DNA of 59,844 nt from Bacteroidaceae bacterium. GTDB lineage: Bacteria > Bacteroidota > Bacteroidia > Bacteroidales > Bacteroidaceae. Below the pieces are notes generated by a model that saw only the letters and a list, made by a program, of their open reading frames with translations, searched no databases and was not told the DNA's origin. Location: assembly GCA_024698925.1 (NCBI GenBank), contig JAILQO010000018.1, positions 1 to 59,844 on the forward strand, written 5' to 3'. Positions 35,642-47,180 of the stretch are shown here, piece by piece (positions within the stretch are counted from its first letter, which is position 1; each line of letters begins with the position of its first letter). A program made the translations under genes and the position numbers.

Positions 35642-38044
35642 CTAACGGATAATTGTGATGCGGGTGGCGATAGCTGTTTCGCCATCGGGCGTAGTAGCTA
35701 TCACGTGGTAAATTCCTGTGGCGACGCGACGTCCACTCTTATTACAGCCATTCCACGTGAATGTGCCGCCATTGGAAGTGCCGCTGGCTACGAGCTGGCC
35801 TGTAACGGAAACGATTTTCACCTCGCTGTCCTTAACCAAACCGCGAATGGCTATGGGGCCGTTGTAGTCCGGCGAAACGGGATTAGGCATCGCGTAGGCG
35901 CTGTCCTGCTCGAGCTCCTCAGCTCCTTCGGTAGCATCTGATAAGTAGCTGCAAAGTCCTTTGTTTGTAGCAAAGAAGACGCGACCGGAGGTGGGGTGAA
36001 TGGCTATGTCGGTAATCTCGTTGGAGGGTAGGGGAGAGTTATCAGTTGTGAAGTGGTAAATTTCTTCCTGACAATCCTCACTGACGAGATAGACGCCGTT
36101 GTCCATCGTACCAAACCATTTGCGGCCTGCACCATCAATGGCGATGCTGAGGATGGGAATACCCGTGAAGAGGTAGTCAGCCAGGTTGCTGCCGTCGTTG
36201 CGTGAGACTTTTACTTGTTCAAAGGTGAAGTCGCTGTTGCGGAATTGCTCAGGCTCTCTAATCACAAAAGGACCCACATGGGTTGCAATCCAGATGCTGC
36301 CATCCTTGTCCTCTGCGATATCATAAAAGTTATCAGGGACGTAGTTGGCGCCATCCTGATTGACAATGGTAGAACGAAACTTGCGGATATCATCGGAGGT
36401 GGTGGAGAGGGTACCATTATAGTCGAGCATCAATATGCCGCGTGAATCTATGCGACGGCTATTGATCCAAGCCCATCCGCGACTGTCGAAGAATATCTTG
36501 TCGGGCGTGGGAGCTTCCTTGATTTCCGGGCAGGGAATACCTGTCCACGTGCCGTCAGTCTTGAGGATGCGGATGGTGGTTGATTCACGTCCCTCAGTGG
36601 GGTTCAGCATCCACAGGTTACCTTCGTTGTCGAATGTGAGACCGTCAGCCACAACGGCGGTTTGTGGCTTGGAGCTGTTAGGAAGAATAGACTGGAGGGG
36701 ACTGTTCTCAATACCATAATGACCTATACACTTAGCATTGCGGAATTCGAAGACGCCGCTACGGGCGGTGCCAACATAGTGGTGTTGGGAATCCGATGGA
36801 TCCTGAACGATATAGGTGACATCCATGTAGCGTTCATCAGGGAATAGGCTTGCCACGGATTCGCTGTTCATATTAACCCATGTGCCATCGCCACGAAGGA
36901 CCATCGCCGTTCCGGCTCTACTGGTAGTGGCGTAGTTGCGATTGCCGCCAGCAACGAGAATATCGTCGCCCGCGATGCGCAGTTGGAGGCTGTAGTCGTG
37001 GAGGGGACTATTGGGATGGAGCTGTTGGACAGTCAGGGAAAGCGTGCCGTCCTCGCTGATTTTGTAGCCTTGCAGGCCATTACTGCCGTCGCTGGCCCAA
37101 AAGGTATTACCTTTCTTGGTGAGCCAGGACCAGGAGTAGTCACCTTGATAGTGCTGTATTTTATTGGTTCCTTCAATCAGCAACAGATGGTTTGCGTTGC
37201 CGCAGATGAGTTGTCCATCCGTCTGCGTCATATAAGTCATATTGGAACCTATATCCTTAACGGCGACGCCGAAGGCGGAAATATCCTTATTCGATGCGAA
37301 AAGCCAGCCATACACCTGTACCCAAAGGCAACCGTCAAAGTATTCCATGTGATCGGCCTTATAGCTGGCGTTCATCAACTGCCAGTTGACTTTATCCTTG
37401 AGATTCTGACTCATGGAACCTTTCCATAAGCCTGATGGACCACTGATATAAATATCCTGATCACTCACGGCACAGGACTTCACAGCGAAGCCCGTCTCGT
37501 AGGAGTCCTTGATCAGTCCCTGCTTCATGTCAATGAGTACGAGTCCGAAGTCTGTGCAGACGTAAGCCCACTTGCCTGAAATCTGTACGTTATTGACGGT
37601 CTTGTTCTGGATGCTGCTGTTCTTGAGTTGTGCCAGATTAATAACATCATAATCATCCTCGGTAGAGAGCAGGTCGATATTGCCGTTATCGTAGATAATG
37701 ATGATGCGTTTGGCTTCAGCGCTGTAGTGGATGAAGGAGATGCTGACATCACTCAGTTGCTGTTGCCAGTCAAAGGTGGTAATACTGCCGTCATCCGTGT
37801 CATACGCCATCAACTTGCCTTCCATAATCGCATAAACGCGATGGCCCACGGGCAGGTTGTAATTACAGACGGTATAGGCAGGATACACTTGCCAGGAGCC
37901 TATTTGGGCATAAGCATCAGGAGAAATGATAAATGATAAATATAAAATGATAAATAATAAATATAAATAGTGATAAGATTTACAGGCCAAACGGGGTCTA
38001 TAAACCTTATGGAAATGCTGTATTTTCAGAGCGAATAGCGACAT
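35642..38044 (-). CDS. porZ: PorZ-like type IX secretion component
   Basis: 800 residues. Signal sequence within the first 47 residues (hydrophobic core YLYLLFIILYLSFII, then AYAQ). The opening IGSWQVYPAYTVCNYNLPVG, RVYAIMEGKLMAYDTDDG and NGNIDLLSTEDD..., NKTVNNVQISGKWAYVCTDFG match PorZ, a two-propeller surface protein of the type IX sortase complex, about 780 residues in Porphyromonas. The C-terminal region (about 715-800) is a sorting-type beta domain (IVSVTGQLVASG, GIYHVIATTPDG). Last gene of the mutS-leuS-yitT-rdgB unit. Its hydrophobic core is encoded by heptamer repeats. Confidence 0.85.
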   Translation of the reverse strand: MSLFALKIQHFHKVYRPRLACKSYHYLYLLFIILYLSFIISPDAYAQIGSWQVYPAYTVCNYNLPVGHRVYAIMEGKLMAYDTDDGSITTFDWQQQLSDVSISFIHYSAEAKRIIIIYDNGNIDLLSTEDDYDVINLAQLKNSSIQNKTVNNVQISGKWAYVCTDFGLVLIDMKQGLIKDSYETGFAVKSCAVSDQDIYISGPSGLWKGSMSQNLKDKVNWQLMNASYKADHMEYFDGCLWVQVYGWLFASNKDISAFGVAVKDIGSNMTYMTQTDGQLICGNANHLLLIEGTNKIQHYQGDYSWSWLTKKGNTFWASDGSNGLQGYKISEDGTLSLTVQQLHPNSPLHDYSLQLRIAGDDILVAGGNRNYATTSRAGTAMVLRGDGTWVNMNSESVASLFPDERYMDVTYIVQDPSDSQHHYVGTARSGVFEFRNAKCIGHYGIENSPLQSILPNSSKPQTAVVADGLTFDNEGNLWMLNPTEGRESTTIRILKTDGTWTGIPCPEIKEAPTPDKIFFDSRGWAWINSRRIDSRGILMLDYNGTLSTTSDDIRKFRSTIVNQDGANYVPDNFYDIAEDKDGSIWIATHVGPFVIREPEQFRNSDFTFEQVKVSRNDGSNLADYLFTGIPILSIAIDGAGRKWFGTMDNGVYLVSEDCQEEIYHFTTDNSPLPSNEITDIAIHPTSGRVFFATNKGLCSYLSDATEGAEELEQDSAYAMPNPVSPDYNGPIAIRGLVKDSEVKIVSVTGQLVASGTSNGGTFTWNGCNKSGRRVATGIYHVIATTPDGETAIATRITIIR
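37924..37965 (+). repeat. six heptamers inside the porZ signal-peptide codons
   Basis: Units AAATGAT, AAATGAT, AAATATA, AAATGAT, AAATAAT, AAATATA on the plus strand. Seven is not a multiple of three, so copy-number change would shift the porZ frame. Confidence 0.75.
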
Positions 38045-38045
38045 T

Positions 38046-38080
38046 ATTATTTATTATCTATCATTTATTATTTATCATTT
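38046..38080 (-). repeat. five heptamers just before the porZ start
   Basis: Minus-strand units AAATGAT, AAATAAT, AAATGAT, AGATAAT, AAATAAT spanning the rdgB stop and ending one base before the porZ ATG. They are opposite in orientation to the array at 37924-37965, so the two can pair in the mRNA. Confidence 0.7.
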
Positions 38081-38665
38081 CTTGTTGAGGAACGCAGCCA
38101 GTTTCTGCGTAGCGAGTCCACGATGACTGATGGCGTTCTTCTCGTCGGCGCTCATCTCTGCAAAGCAGCGGTCATAGCCCTCGGGTTGGAATACGGGATC
38201 ATAGCCGAAACCCTCGTGTCCGTGGCGTTCGTGGAGGATGACGCCAGGACAAATACCTTCGAAAAGATATTCCTGTCCCTTATATAAGAACGCAATAACA
38301 GTACGAAATCTTGCGCTGCGATCCGATTTTTCTTCTAATTTTTTCAAAAGAAGGTTCATATTGGCATCGCTGTCGTGGGTCATACCTTCACCGAAGAGTT
38401 CAGCAAAGCGGGCTGTATGGACACCAGGAGCGCCATCGAGCGCTGTTACTTCGAGCCCGGTATCGTCGGCAAAGCAGTCGAAGCCATAATGTTCATGAAC
38501 GTAGCGCGCCTTTTGGAGCGCATTGCCCTCCAGCGTCGCAGCAGTCTCAGGAATATCCTCGTTACAGCCGATGTCCTTAAGACCTACGACCTCAAAGCGA
38601 TCTCCCAGAATCTGCCGTACTTCCTGCAGTTTATGGGCGTTATTTGTAGCAAAGACTAATTTCAT
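38075..38665 (-). CDS. rdgB: XTP/dITP diphosphatase (non-canonical purine NTP pyrophosphatase)
   Basis: A 196-residue house-cleaning enzyme of the Ham1/RdgB family that hydrolyses ITP/XTP to monophosphates. Motifs: [18 protein letters not shown] at the N-terminus, [35 protein letters not shown] and the C-terminal [11 protein letters not shown]. Overlaps the yitT stop (ATGA). Confidence 0.96.
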   Translation of the reverse strand: MKLVFATNNAHKLQEVRQILGDRFEVVGLKDIGCNEDIPETAATLEGNALQKARYVHEHYGFDCFADDTGLEVTALDGAPGVHTARFAELFGEGMTHDSDANMNLLLKKLEEKSDRSARFRTVIAFLYKGQEYLFEGICPGVILHERHGHEGFGYDPVFQPEGYDRCFAEMSADEKNAISHRGLATQKLAAFLNKK

Positions 38666-39570
38666 GTTTTGATTCTGTCAAATCCTTCTCCATAGACACC
38701 TACGACTTTGCTCTGCGAGACGAAAGCCTGATTATCTATATATTTGATGAGTCGGAAAATCTGGGTGCTTTCGCGGCGGCGGGCCATCACGATGAGTACG
38801 GGGCGTTCGGTTTTGGAATACCATCCCGTGCCATTCAGCACAGTTACACCACGTCCTACCTCCTCATTGATGGCTTTGGCTATGACATCATACTTTTCAG
38901 AGATAATCGTGAACTGTACGCTTTGGGTGGCAGAGTTCATGGTATAGTCCAGCATAATCATGGAAATGATGAGTACGCAGTAACCTATCACCACCTTGTG
39001 CCAATCGTGGAGCACAAAGAAACCGCTTGTAACAACCATGAAGTCTATGTACATCAACATGCGACCCATCGAAACAGATTTGTACTTGTTCACAATACTG
39101 GCGATGATATCCGTGCCGCCTGATGAGCCGTTGTTCAGGAATACCAGCGCCAAGCCGCTACCCTCGATACATCCACCAAGAACGGCTGCCATGAATTCCT
39201 CGTCATTGGCCAAGCGGGGCAGCGTACCATCGGGTAGCATAATAGCATTCTGTATCACACCCAATAACACGGTGATGACGACAATGGCATAAATCGTCTT
39301 CGTGAAATACTTCAGGCCCAGTACTTTCAATCCCATAGCCAACAGGAAGGCATTGATGACGAAGTAGCTGTACTGAGTGGGAATACCCGTGCCATAGTAA
39401 ATCAACGCGGCAATGCCAGTACAGCCGCCAGGAATGAATTGATAAGGCAGCATGAAGAAGCAGAAGCCGATGCAATACATGGCACAGCCAAGGGTGATGA
39501 AGAGGTAGTCCTTGACTTCATCCAAAATATGAATTCTCCGGATGACTTCGGTGGGTTTTACAGGTGTCAT
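38662..39570 (-). CDS. YitT family membrane protein
   Basis: 302 residues. Five to six membrane segments in the first about 200 residues (DUF161-type; [39 protein letters not shown]), followed by a soluble DUF2179 domain (about 215-300; [40 protein letters not shown]). Function of the family is not established. Overlaps leuS and rdgB by ATGA at both ends. Confidence 0.92.
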   Translation of the reverse strand: MTPVKPTEVIRRIHILDEVKDYLFITLGCAMYCIGFCFFMLPYQFIPGGCTGIAALIYYGTGIPTQYSYFVINAFLLAMGLKVLGLKYFTKTIYAIVVITVLLGVIQNAIMLPDGTLPRLANDEEFMAAVLGGCIEGSGLALVFLNNGSSGGTDIIASIVNKYKSVSMGRMLMYIDFMVVTSGFFVLHDWHKVVIGYCVLIISMIMLDYTMNSATQSVQFTIISEKYDVIAKAINEEVGRGVTVLNGTGWYSKTERPVLIVMARRRESTQIFRLIKYIDNQAFVSQSKVVGVYGEGFDRIKT

Positions 39571-42401
39571 TTTGCAACGATATTAATCATTCGTTTTGGA
39601 ACAATGATGACTTTCAGAATCTGCTTGCCTTCGAGATACTTGGGCGTAAGCTCATGTCCGCGGGCAGCAGCTTCGATGGTAGCGTTGTCAGCATCAGCGG
39701 GGAAGTCGATGCCGAAGCGGGTCTTGCCGTTGAAGGCAACCATCATCTTCACCGTATCCTCTACCAGATACTTCTCTTCGAAAGCAGGCCACTGGGCATC
39801 GCAGACGGTTGTCGTGTGTCCGAGAGCCTCCCACAGTTCTTCAGCGATATGGGGTGCGAAGGGAGCGATGAGGATGACCATAGGTTCGAGGATGGCGCGC
39901 TTGCGGCACTTCAACTGAGTGAGCTCATTGGTGGCAATCATGAAGGCAGGAATGGAGGTGTTGTACGAGAATACCTCGATATCCTCCGAGACCTTCTTGA
40001 TCAGCTTGTGCAGGCTCTTGAGTTCGGCAGCTGTGGGAGCCTCGTCTGTGACGGCAAATGCGTCCTTGTCCCAATACATATTCCAGAACTTCTTGAGGAA
40101 ACGGTGGGAGCCATCAATGCCGTTGGTATCCCAAGGCTTGGCTTGCTCCACAGGACCCAGGAACATCTCATAGAGGCGTAGGGTGTCGGCACCAAAGCGC
40201 TCTACAATCATATCGGGATTCACGACGTTGAACATCGACTTGGACATCTTCTCTACGGCCCATCCGCAGACATATTTGCCATCTTCCAGGATGAACTCGG
40301 CTGTAGCATATTCAGGACGCCAAGCCTTGAAAGCTTCGATGTCGAGGATATCGCCGCTGACGATATTCACATCTACGTGAAGCGGTGTCACATCATATTG
40401 ATCCTTCAGGCCGAGGCTCACAAAGGTATTGGTATCCTTGATGCGATAAACGAAGTTGGAACGACCCTGAATCATACCTTGGTTCACAAGCTTCTGGAAG
40501 GGCTCTTCCTTGCAGCTGATGCCGAGGTCGAAGAGGAACTTGTTCCAGAAGCGGGAGTAGATGAGGTGACCCGTAGCGTGCTCGCTACCACCCACGTAGA
40601 GATCCACAGCCTGCCAGTACTGGTCTGCTTTTTCGCTCACAAGCGCTTTGTCATTATGCGGATCCATATAGCGGAGATAGTAGGCCGAGCTGCCTGCAAA
40701 GCCAGGCATCGTATTCAGCTCGAGGGGGAAGACGGTCTTGTGGTCGATTGTTCCGCAATCGACAACGCTGTTAGTCTTCGTATCCCATGCCCACTTCTTG
40801 GCATTGCCGAGGGGTGGTTCGCCAGTCTCTGTGGGCAAGAATTTGTCCACTTCAGGAAGTTCCAGCGGCATGCATGCTTCGGGAATCATCTGCGGCATAC
40901 CGTCCTTGTAGTAAACGGGGAACGGCTCACCCCAATAGCGCTGGCGTGAGAAGATGGCGTCGCGCAGACGGAAGTTAACCTTCACACGTCCCAAATTGTT
41001 CTCGCGAACGTATTTCTTCGTAGCGGCAATTGCCTCCTTGATGGTCAAACCGTTCAGGGAGAAGTCGATATATGGCTTCACGCCTTCGCGGGGTGAATTG
41101 CAGACAATACCTTCCTTCGCATCGAAGCTCTCCTCGCTGACATCGCAGCCTTCCACCAACGGAACGATAGGCAGGTTGAAATGTTTGGCGAAAGCGTAGT
41201 CGCGGCTGTCGTGAGCAGGAACAGCCATGATGGCGCCTGTACCATAGCCAGCTAAGACATATTCTGAAATCCAAATGGGATTAGCCTCGCCCGTGAAGGG
41301 GTTGATGGCATAGCTGCCGGAGAAGACGCCTGTTACCTTGCGGTCGCTGATACGGTCGCGCTCCGTGCGCTTCTTGACATAAGCAAGATACTCATCTACA
41401 GCTGCCTGCTGTTCGGGCGTTGTCAGTTCCTTGACAAGTTCGCTCTCAGGAGCCAGCACCATGAATGTCACGCCAAACATCGTATCAGCACGAGTGGTGA
41501 AAATCGTGAAGCTCTTGTCGGAGTCCTTGACTTTGAAAACAATCTCAGCACCCTCGCTTCGACCAATCCAATTGCGTTGCGTTTCCTTCAGCGACTCTGT
41601 CCAATCAATGGTATCGAGACCGTCAAGGAGGCGTTGCGCATAAGCTGATACGCGCAGGCACCATTGCTTCATCTTCTTCTGTACCACAGGGAAGCCGCCA
41701 CGTTCGCTGACGCCGTCAACCACCTCGTCGTTGGCCAGCACAGTACCCAGCTGCGGGCACCAGTTGACCATCGTCTCGCCGAGGTAGGCGATGCGGTAGT
41801 TCATCAGTACTTGCTGCTTCACCACATCGCTCATGGCCTTCCATTCGTCGGCAGTAAAGGAGAGTTCCTCGCTCTGTGCGACATTGAGGTTTGCTGTACC
41901 TTCCTTTTCAAAATGCTTGATGAGTTCCTCAATGGGCTGTGCGCTTTGGCACTTGTTGCAATAGAAGCTTCCGAACATCTTCTGGAAAGCCCATTGGGTC
42001 CAATGATAATAGCCTGGCTCGCAGGTTCTGACTTCGCGACTCCAGTCAAAAGAGAAACCAATCTTGTCCAGCTGCTCGCGGTAGCGGTCGATGTTGGCAA
42101 AGGTGGTCTTCTCAGGATGCTGTCCTGTCTGGATGGCATATTGTTCGGCAGGCAGACCATAGGCATCATAACCCATAGGATTCAGTACGTTGAAGCCCTG
42201 CAGACGCTTGTAGCGTGCATAGATGTCTGATGCGATGTAACCTAACGGGTGGCCAACATGCAAGCCTGCACCACTTGGGTATGGGAACATATTGAGGACG
42301 TAGAACTTCTTACGTGTCTCGTCTTCCGTTACCTTATACGTCTGCATGGCAACCCAGCGTTGCTGCCATTTCTTTTCAATATCCCTGAAATTGTATTCCA
42401 T
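39567..42401 (-). CDS. leuS: leucyl-tRNA synthetase
   Basis: A 944-residue class I synthetase. The HIGH-type motif HVGHPLGY lies near residue 47, a CP1 editing domain follows ([20 protein letters not shown], the threonine-rich site), then the WGEPFPVY segment and KMSKSMFN, and the anticodon-binding C-terminus. Full length for the Bacteroidetes form. 35 bases downstream of mutS, with the yitT start overlapping its stop. Confidence 0.97.
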   Translation of the reverse strand: MEYNFRDIEKKWQQRWVAMQTYKVTEDETRKKFYVLNMFPYPSGAGLHVGHPLGYIASDIYARYKRLQGFNVLNPMGYDAYGLPAEQYAIQTGQHPEKTTFANIDRYREQLDKIGFSFDWSREVRTCEPGYYHWTQWAFQKMFGSFYCNKCQSAQPIEELIKHFEKEGTANLNVAQSEELSFTADEWKAMSDVVKQQVLMNYRIAYLGETMVNWCPQLGTVLANDEVVDGVSERGGFPVVQKKMKQWCLRVSAYAQRLLDGLDTIDWTESLKETQRNWIGRSEGAEIVFKVKDSDKSFTIFTTRADTMFGVTFMVLAPESELVKELTTPEQQAAVDEYLAYVKKRTERDRISDRKVTGVFSGSYAINPFTGEANPIWISEYVLAGYGTGAIMAVPAHDSRDYAFAKHFNLPIVPLVEGCDVSEESFDAKEGIVCNSPREGVKPYIDFSLNGLTIKEAIAATKKYVRENNLGRVKVNFRLRDAIFSRQRYWGEPFPVYYKDGMPQMIPEACMPLELPEVDKFLPTETGEPPLGNAKKWAWDTKTNSVVDCGTIDHKTVFPLELNTMPGFAGSSAYYLRYMDPHNDKALVSEKADQYWQAVDLYVGGSEHATGHLIYSRFWNKFLFDLGISCKEEPFQKLVNQGMIQGRSNFVYRIKDTNTFVSLGLKDQYDVTPLHVDVNIVSGDILDIEAFKAWRPEYATAEFILEDGKYVCGWAVEKMSKSMFNVVNPDMIVERFGADTLRLYEMFLGPVEQAKPWDTNGIDGSHRFLKKFWNMYWDKDAFAVTDEAPTAAELKSLHKLIKKVSEDIEVFSYNTSIPAFMIATNELTQLKCRKRAILEPMVILIAPFAPHIAEELWEALGHTTTVCDAQWPAFEEKYLVEDTVKMMVAFNGKTRFGIDFPADADNATIEAAARGHELTPKYLEGKQILKVIIVPKRMINIVAK

Positions 42402-42436
42402 ATATTTTTTGTTGATTTTGTTGATTATCTTGATGA

Positions 42437-45049
42437 TTATTTTCCTGTAAGGATGCGTTTAATGCTGTCGAGCTTGTTTAAGGCATCGATGGGCGTGAGG
42501 CTATTGATGTCGAGTCCGAGAATCTGGTCGCGGATCTGACTGAGCACAGGATCGTCCAGTTGGAAGAAACTCAGTTGCATGTGGTCCGTCTCAGGCAAGG
42601 CACCTATCTTAGCACCCGTTCCTAATCCCTCGCGGTCGGCGCTGGACTCTAATTGCTTCAGGATGGTCTCGGCGCGCCGTACAATATCTTTCGGCATGCC
42701 GGCCAACTTGGCGACATGAATACCGAAGCTGTGCTCCGAGCCTCCGGGTTCCAATTTGCGAACGAAGATGACTTTACCGCGCAACTCCCGAACACTGACG
42801 TTGAAGTTCTTGATGCGAGAGAAGTGCTTCTCCATCTCGTTCAGTTCGTGGTAGTGTGTGGCAAAGAGTGTGCGGGCGTGGCCGCGTTGGTTCTCATGAA
42901 TGAATTCCACGATGGCCCAGGCGATGCTGATACCGTCGTAAGTAGAGGTGCCACGTCCCAACTCGTCAAAGAGGATGAGGCTACGTTCCGATATATTGTT
43001 GAGGATATTGGCAGCCTCACTCATCTCCACCATGAAGGTACTTTCGCCGACGCTGATATTGTCTGAAGCACCCACTCGCGTGAAAATCTTATCGACCCAT
43101 CCGATACGGGCACTCTCGGCAGGCACAAAACATCCGATTTGTGCCAGGAGTGTGATGAGAGCGGTCTGACGCAACAGCGCACTCTTACCTGCCATGTTAG
43201 GACCGGTGATGATCAGTATCTGCTGATTCTGCGTATCTAAGCGCACATCATTGGCGATATAGCGCTCTCCAATAGGCATCTGGCATTCAATCACGGGATG
43301 ACGACCTTGTCGGATATCTATCTCTGTACTGTCATCCACAACGGGACGGATATAATGGTTCTCGGCGGCAGTAGTAGCAAACGACAGGAGGCAGTCCAAC
43401 TGAGCCACCAGCTGGGCATCCCGCTGGATATCGGGCGTAAAGGTTGCTACGGCGCTGACTAATTCCGCAAACAGGCGTCCTTCAAGTGCCAGTATCCGAT
43501 CCTCGGCTCCAAGAATCTTCTCCTCGTATTCCTTCAGCTCTTGGGTGATGTAGCGCTCGGCGTTGACGAGTGTCTGTTTACGAATCCAGTCGGCAGGCAC
43601 ACGATCCTTATACGTATTGCGCACCTCCAGATAGTAGCCGAAGACGTTGTTATAGGCCACCTTCAGGCTTTGGATGCCAGTGGCTTCTGCTTCGCGCTGT
43701 TGGATTTGCAGGAGGTAATCCTTGCCGTTGTAGGCTATTTCCCTGAGCTCATCGAGTTCTTTGTTGACGCCACTCATGATGACATTTCCCTTCTGGACCA
43801 TCAAGGGAGGATCGGGCTGCACCTCGCGGGCTATGCGGTCGCGGATGCTGGCACAGAGGTTCAGTTGCTCTCCAATGGTGTGGATGGTTGGGTCATCTGC
43901 AGCCAGGCAGATGTTCTTCATCGGCTCGATGGCTTGAAGGGCGATACGCAGTTGAACGATATCGCGAGGCGATACGCGGCCTGTAACCACTTTGGAGGTG
44001 ATTCGCTCCAGATCACCGATGAGGCGCAACTGATCCATGATGAACTCACGGAACTCAGGGTGGCGGAAATAGTAATCCACCACATCCAGACGCTGCCCAA
44101 TCTGAATCGTATCACGCAACGGGAACAGCAGCCAGCGATGTAGCAGTCGGGCACCCATTGGGGTGATGGTATGGTCTATCACATCCAACAGCGAGCGTCC
44201 ACCTTCGTTCAAGGGCTGCAACAGTTCCAAATTGCGAACCGTGAACTTATCCAGTCGCACATAACGCTCTTCCTCGATGCGGCTGATGCTCGTGATATGT
44301 TGCAGCTGGGTGTGTTGCGTCAGCTCCAGGTATTGAAGGATGGCGCCAGCGGCTATCACACCAGCGCGAAGGCCGTCGATGCCGAATCCTTTCAGGTTCT
44401 TGACTTCAAAGTGACGTGTCAGTTTGTCGTTCGCTGTCTGACTGGTGAATACCCAGTCATCCAACTCGAAAGTGACGAACTTGGTTCCAAAGCAGCCTTC
44501 AAACAAGCCCTTGCGGCCACGTTCATAAAGTACCTCTTTGGGGCCGAAGTTGCCCAAAAGCTTGTCCACATAGTCTGCAGGACCTTCAGCTACCATCCAC
44601 TCACCTGTGGAGATATCAAGAAAGCTCACACCCACCAGATCCTCCTTCATGAAATGGACGGAGGCCAGAAAATTGTTCTCGCGGTAGTTCAGAACCGTAT
44701 CGGTCATCGCTACGCCAGGCGTTACCAGTTCCGTGATGCCGCGCTTCACGAGTTTCTTCGTGAGTTTGGGGTCTTCCAACTGGTCACAGATGGCCACACG
44801 ACGGCCTGCGCGCACCAGTTTGGGCAGATAGGTGTCCAAGGCGTGATGCGGAAAACCGGCCATCGCCGTACTCTCATTCTCCCTGCCGTTGTTGCGCTTG
44901 GTGAGGGTGATACCCAAAATCTCCGAGGCCTCTATCGCATCCTGTGCATAGGTCTCATAAAAGTCTCCGCACCGGAACAGCAAAATCGCATCAGGATGCT
45001 TTGCCTTCAGGTCGAAGAACTGTTTCATCATCGGAGTGATTTCGGCCAT
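42437..45049 (-). CDS. mutS: DNA mismatch repair protein MutS
   Basis: 870 residues. N-terminal mismatch-binding domain with [19 protein letters not shown] (the Phe-x-Glu wedge), connector and clamp domains, then the ATPase: [13 protein letters not shown] (Walker A), [20 protein letters not shown] (Walker B and signature) and [11 protein letters not shown]. First gene of a probable five-gene operon through porZ. Confidence 0.97.
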   Translation of the reverse strand: MAEITPMMKQFFDLKAKHPDAILLFRCGDFYETYAQDAIEASEILGITLTKRNNGRENESTAMAGFPHHALDTYLPKLVRAGRRVAICDQLEDPKLTKKLVKRGITELVTPGVAMTDTVLNYRENNFLASVHFMKEDLVGVSFLDISTGEWMVAEGPADYVDKLLGNFGPKEVLYERGRKGLFEGCFGTKFVTFELDDWVFTSQTANDKLTRHFEVKNLKGFGIDGLRAGVIAAGAILQYLELTQHTQLQHITSISRIEEERYVRLDKFTVRNLELLQPLNEGGRSLLDVIDHTITPMGARLLHRWLLFPLRDTIQIGQRLDVVDYYFRHPEFREFIMDQLRLIGDLERITSKVVTGRVSPRDIVQLRIALQAIEPMKNICLAADDPTIHTIGEQLNLCASIRDRIAREVQPDPPLMVQKGNVIMSGVNKELDELREIAYNGKDYLLQIQQREAEATGIQSLKVAYNNVFGYYLEVRNTYKDRVPADWIRKQTLVNAERYITQELKEYEEKILGAEDRILALEGRLFAELVSAVATFTPDIQRDAQLVAQLDCLLSFATTAAENHYIRPVVDDSTEIDIRQGRHPVIECQMPIGERYIANDVRLDTQNQQILIITGPNMAGKSALLRQTALITLLAQIGCFVPAESARIGWVDKIFTRVGASDNISVGESTFMVEMSEAANILNNISERSLILFDELGRGTSTYDGISIAWAIVEFIHENQRGHARTLFATHYHELNEMEKHFSRIKNFNVSVRELRGKVIFVRKLEPGGSEHSFGIHVAKLAGMPKDIVRRAETILKQLESSADREGLGTGAKIGALPETDHMQLSFFQLDDPVLSQIRDQILGLDINSLTPIDALNKLDSIKRILTGK

Positions 45050-45087
45050 GATAGTGAATATATTACTCGTTTGGGCTTATCAGGGTG

Positions 45088-45095
45088 CAAAGGTA
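45088..45095 (-). promoter_or_regulatory. -7 box upstream of mutS
   Basis: TACCTTTG on the minus strand, 38 bases before the mutS ATG and downstream of the ncRNA terminator. Confidence 0.6.
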
Positions 45096-45150
45096 CGAAA
45101 AAGTTTACAGTTAGAGATGCTTCCAGTGATATTTTTCAAACCAAAGGTTT

Positions 45151-45188
45151 AAAAAAACGAAAACGACCCTTCTCACGAAGAGTCGTTT
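45151..45188 (-). terminator. terminator of the candidate ncRNA
   Basis: An 11-bp stem (45161-45171 with 45178-45188, one mismatch), then TTCGTTTTTTT on the minus strand. Confidence 0.8.
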
Positions 45189-45471
45189 CTAAAGCTATGA
45201 ACAAATCTTGTTGAATCTCTCAGAATAACATAGAGAACGAATTCTCGGCTAAGTTTATCGCATCACTGCGGGCTTGGCTTTTAGTTATTCCGATAGGGAA
45301 ACGGAAGTTTCCTACAATCAACTTACCTTAACTAACTTACCTAAAGTTGAGTAGCCGAAGCTACTCGGGGATGAAAACCTTTAAAACTAACCTAATACCA
45401 TGAAAAACCGTATATCATAGAAGTATCTATCACAGACACGAACTATCTTTTGTGTGCCCTTTCTCTTAAGG
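45151..45471 (-). ncRNA. candidate structured non-coding RNA, about 320 nt
   Basis: On the minus strand a -7 box (45478-45485) is followed by about 320 bases without a substantial ORF, ending at a Rho-independent terminator. In between are four compact hairpins closed by tetraloops: GAGTAGC(TTCG)GCTACTC at 45349-45366, GGAAAC(TTCC)GTTTCC at 45297-45312, CGCA(GTGA)TGCG at 45259-45270 and GAGAA(TTCG)TTCTC at 45233-45246. A direct repeat TAAGTTAGTTAAGGTAAGTT-like tract lies between the first two. I do not recognise RNase P, tmRNA, 6S or SRP signatures. Only an 8-codon ORF (MIYGFSWY) is present. Confidence 0.6.
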
Positions 45472-45477
45472 ACACTG

Positions 45478-45485
45478 CAAAGGTA
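45478..45485 (-). promoter_or_regulatory. -7 box of the candidate ncRNA
   Basis: TACCTTTG followed by GCAGTG on the minus strand; lies in the nadB-mutS gap, so it does not serve a protein gene directly. Confidence 0.6.
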
Positions 45486-45564
45486 CGTATCTTTTCGTGT
45501 ACATTTTACACCTTCAACAAATATTTCTCGTAAAATATTGTCTTTCTTGATATAAATCAATCAA

Positions 45565-47154
45565 TTATTTTTGATCGTAGGCGTGTTTCGGGTAATCTAC
45601 CGTGTAATGCAGGCCGCGACTTTCTTTGCGTTCGATGGCCTGACGTGTGATGAGATAGCCGACATTCACCATGTTACGCAATTCGCAGATGTCCTTCGAG
45701 GCTTTCACACGCTTGAACAACTCCTCGGTTTCCTCGTAAATGATATCCAAACGGGTCCAGGCGCGATGCAGACGCAGGTCGCTGCGCACGATGCCAACGT
45801 AGTTGGACATAATCTGTCCCACCTCTTTCATGTCCTGCGCAATCAGCACTTTCTCCTCGTTCGTCAACGTGCCCTCGTCGTTCCATTCAGGAACCTGGTC
45901 ATTGAACTTATACTCATCAATGTGGGCGATGGCGTGCTCTGCCGCCTTGTCGGCATAGACCACAGCCTCTATCAGCGAGTTGCTGGCCAAACGGTTGCCG
46001 CCATGCAGGCCCGTGCAGGAACATTCGCCTACGGCATAGAGGCGATGGATGGTGCTTTCGCCGTTGAGATCCACCTTGATGCCACCGCACATGTAGTGGG
46101 CACAGGGTACTACGGGAATATACTGCTTGGTGATGTCAATGCCGATGCTGAGGCACTTGGCGTAGATATTCGGGAAATGATGTTTTGTCTCTTCGGGATC
46201 CTTGTGCGTGACGTCCAGGCATACGTGGTCGATGCCGTGAATCTTCATCTCCTTGTCGATGGCACGTGCCACGATGTCACGTGGTGCCAGCGAGAGTCGC
46301 TTGTCATATTTCTGCATGAACTCCTCGCCGTTGGGCAGGCGCAGGATGCCGCCGTAACCGCGCATAGCTTCGGTGATGAGGTAGGCGGGATGGGTCTCGG
46401 CTGGGTTGTAGAGCGCTGTAGGATGGAACTGCACAAACTCCATATCCTTCACGATACCCTTGGCGCGATAGACCATCGCAATGCCGTCGCCCGTGGCGAT
46501 ATTGGGATTCGTGGTGGTAGCATAGACGGCACCCGTACCACCCGTAGCCATCAGCGTGACACGTGACAGGAAGGTATCGATTTTCTTCGTATCGGGGTCT
46601 AGCACGTAGGCACCATAGCACTCGATATCCGTCATGTGGCGGTTCACCTCGCGCCCCAGATGGTGCTGCGTGATGATTTCCACAGCAAAGTGATTCTCCA
46701 GCACCGTGATGCGTTTGTTCTTGCGCACGGCACGGATCAGGCCTTGTTGGATCTCGTGGCCCGTATCGTCAGCGTGGTGCAGGATGCGGAACTCACTATG
46801 GCCGCCCTCGCGATGGAGGTCGAACTCGCCATCCTCGTTCTTATCGAAATTCACGCCCCACTTGACCAGGTCGGCAATGCCCTTGGGCGCATTCTTCACC
46901 ACTTGTTCCACTGCTGCGGGGTCTGAGATGAAGTCGCCGGCCACCATCGTGTCCTGGATATGTTTCTCAAAGTTGTCCACTTTCAGGTTCGTGACACTCG
47001 CCACGCCACCTTGTGCCTTGTCCGTATTGGCCTCGTCAATCGTGGTCTTGCATATGAGCGCTACTTTGCCCTTGCCGCTCTGAGCGACCTTGAGCGCATA
47101 ACTCATTCCAGCCACGCCCGAGCCAATAATGAGGAAATCGAATTTACGAATCAT
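45565..47154 (-). CDS. nadB: L-aspartate oxidase
   Basis: A 529-residue FAD enzyme converting L-aspartate to iminoaspartate, used by NadA. The start at 47154 (MIRKFDFLIIGSGVAG) places the FAD-binding GxGxxG at the N-terminus; the frame extends to 47304 but passes the promoter. Other motifs: TDKAQGGVASV, HREGGHSEFRILH, LMATGGTGAVYATTTNPNIATGDG, MEFVQFHPTALY, CAHYMCGGIKVD and GGNRLASNSLIEAVVY. Unlinked to nadA, about 10 kb apart. Confidence 0.95.
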   Translation of the reverse strand: MIRKFDFLIIGSGVAGMSYALKVAQSGKGKVALICKTTIDEANTDKAQGGVASVTNLKVDNFEKHIQDTMVAGDFISDPAAVEQVVKNAPKGIADLVKWGVNFDKNEDGEFDLHREGGHSEFRILHHADDTGHEIQQGLIRAVRKNKRITVLENHFAVEIITQHHLGREVNRHMTDIECYGAYVLDPDTKKIDTFLSRVTLMATGGTGAVYATTTNPNIATGDGIAMVYRAKGIVKDMEFVQFHPTALYNPAETHPAYLITEAMRGYGGILRLPNGEEFMQKYDKRLSLAPRDIVARAIDKEMKIHGIDHVCLDVTHKDPEETKHHFPNIYAKCLSIGIDITKQYIPVVPCAHYMCGGIKVDLNGESTIHRLYAVGECSCTGLHGGNRLASNSLIEAVVYADKAAEHAIAHIDEYKFNDQVPEWNDEGTLTNEEKVLIAQDMKEVGQIMSNYVGIVRSDLRLHRAWTRLDIIYEETEELFKRVKASKDICELRNMVNVGYLITRQAIERKESRGLHYTVDYPKHAYDQK

Positions 47155-47180
47155 CGTCGTTTGATTGTTGTTGAGCGCTG

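Noticed and set aside
45151..45471. Structured RNA considered as tmRNA, RNase P or 6S
   Set aside because: No tRNA-like 3' end, no RNase P core signature, and it is too long with too many independent hairpins for 6S.
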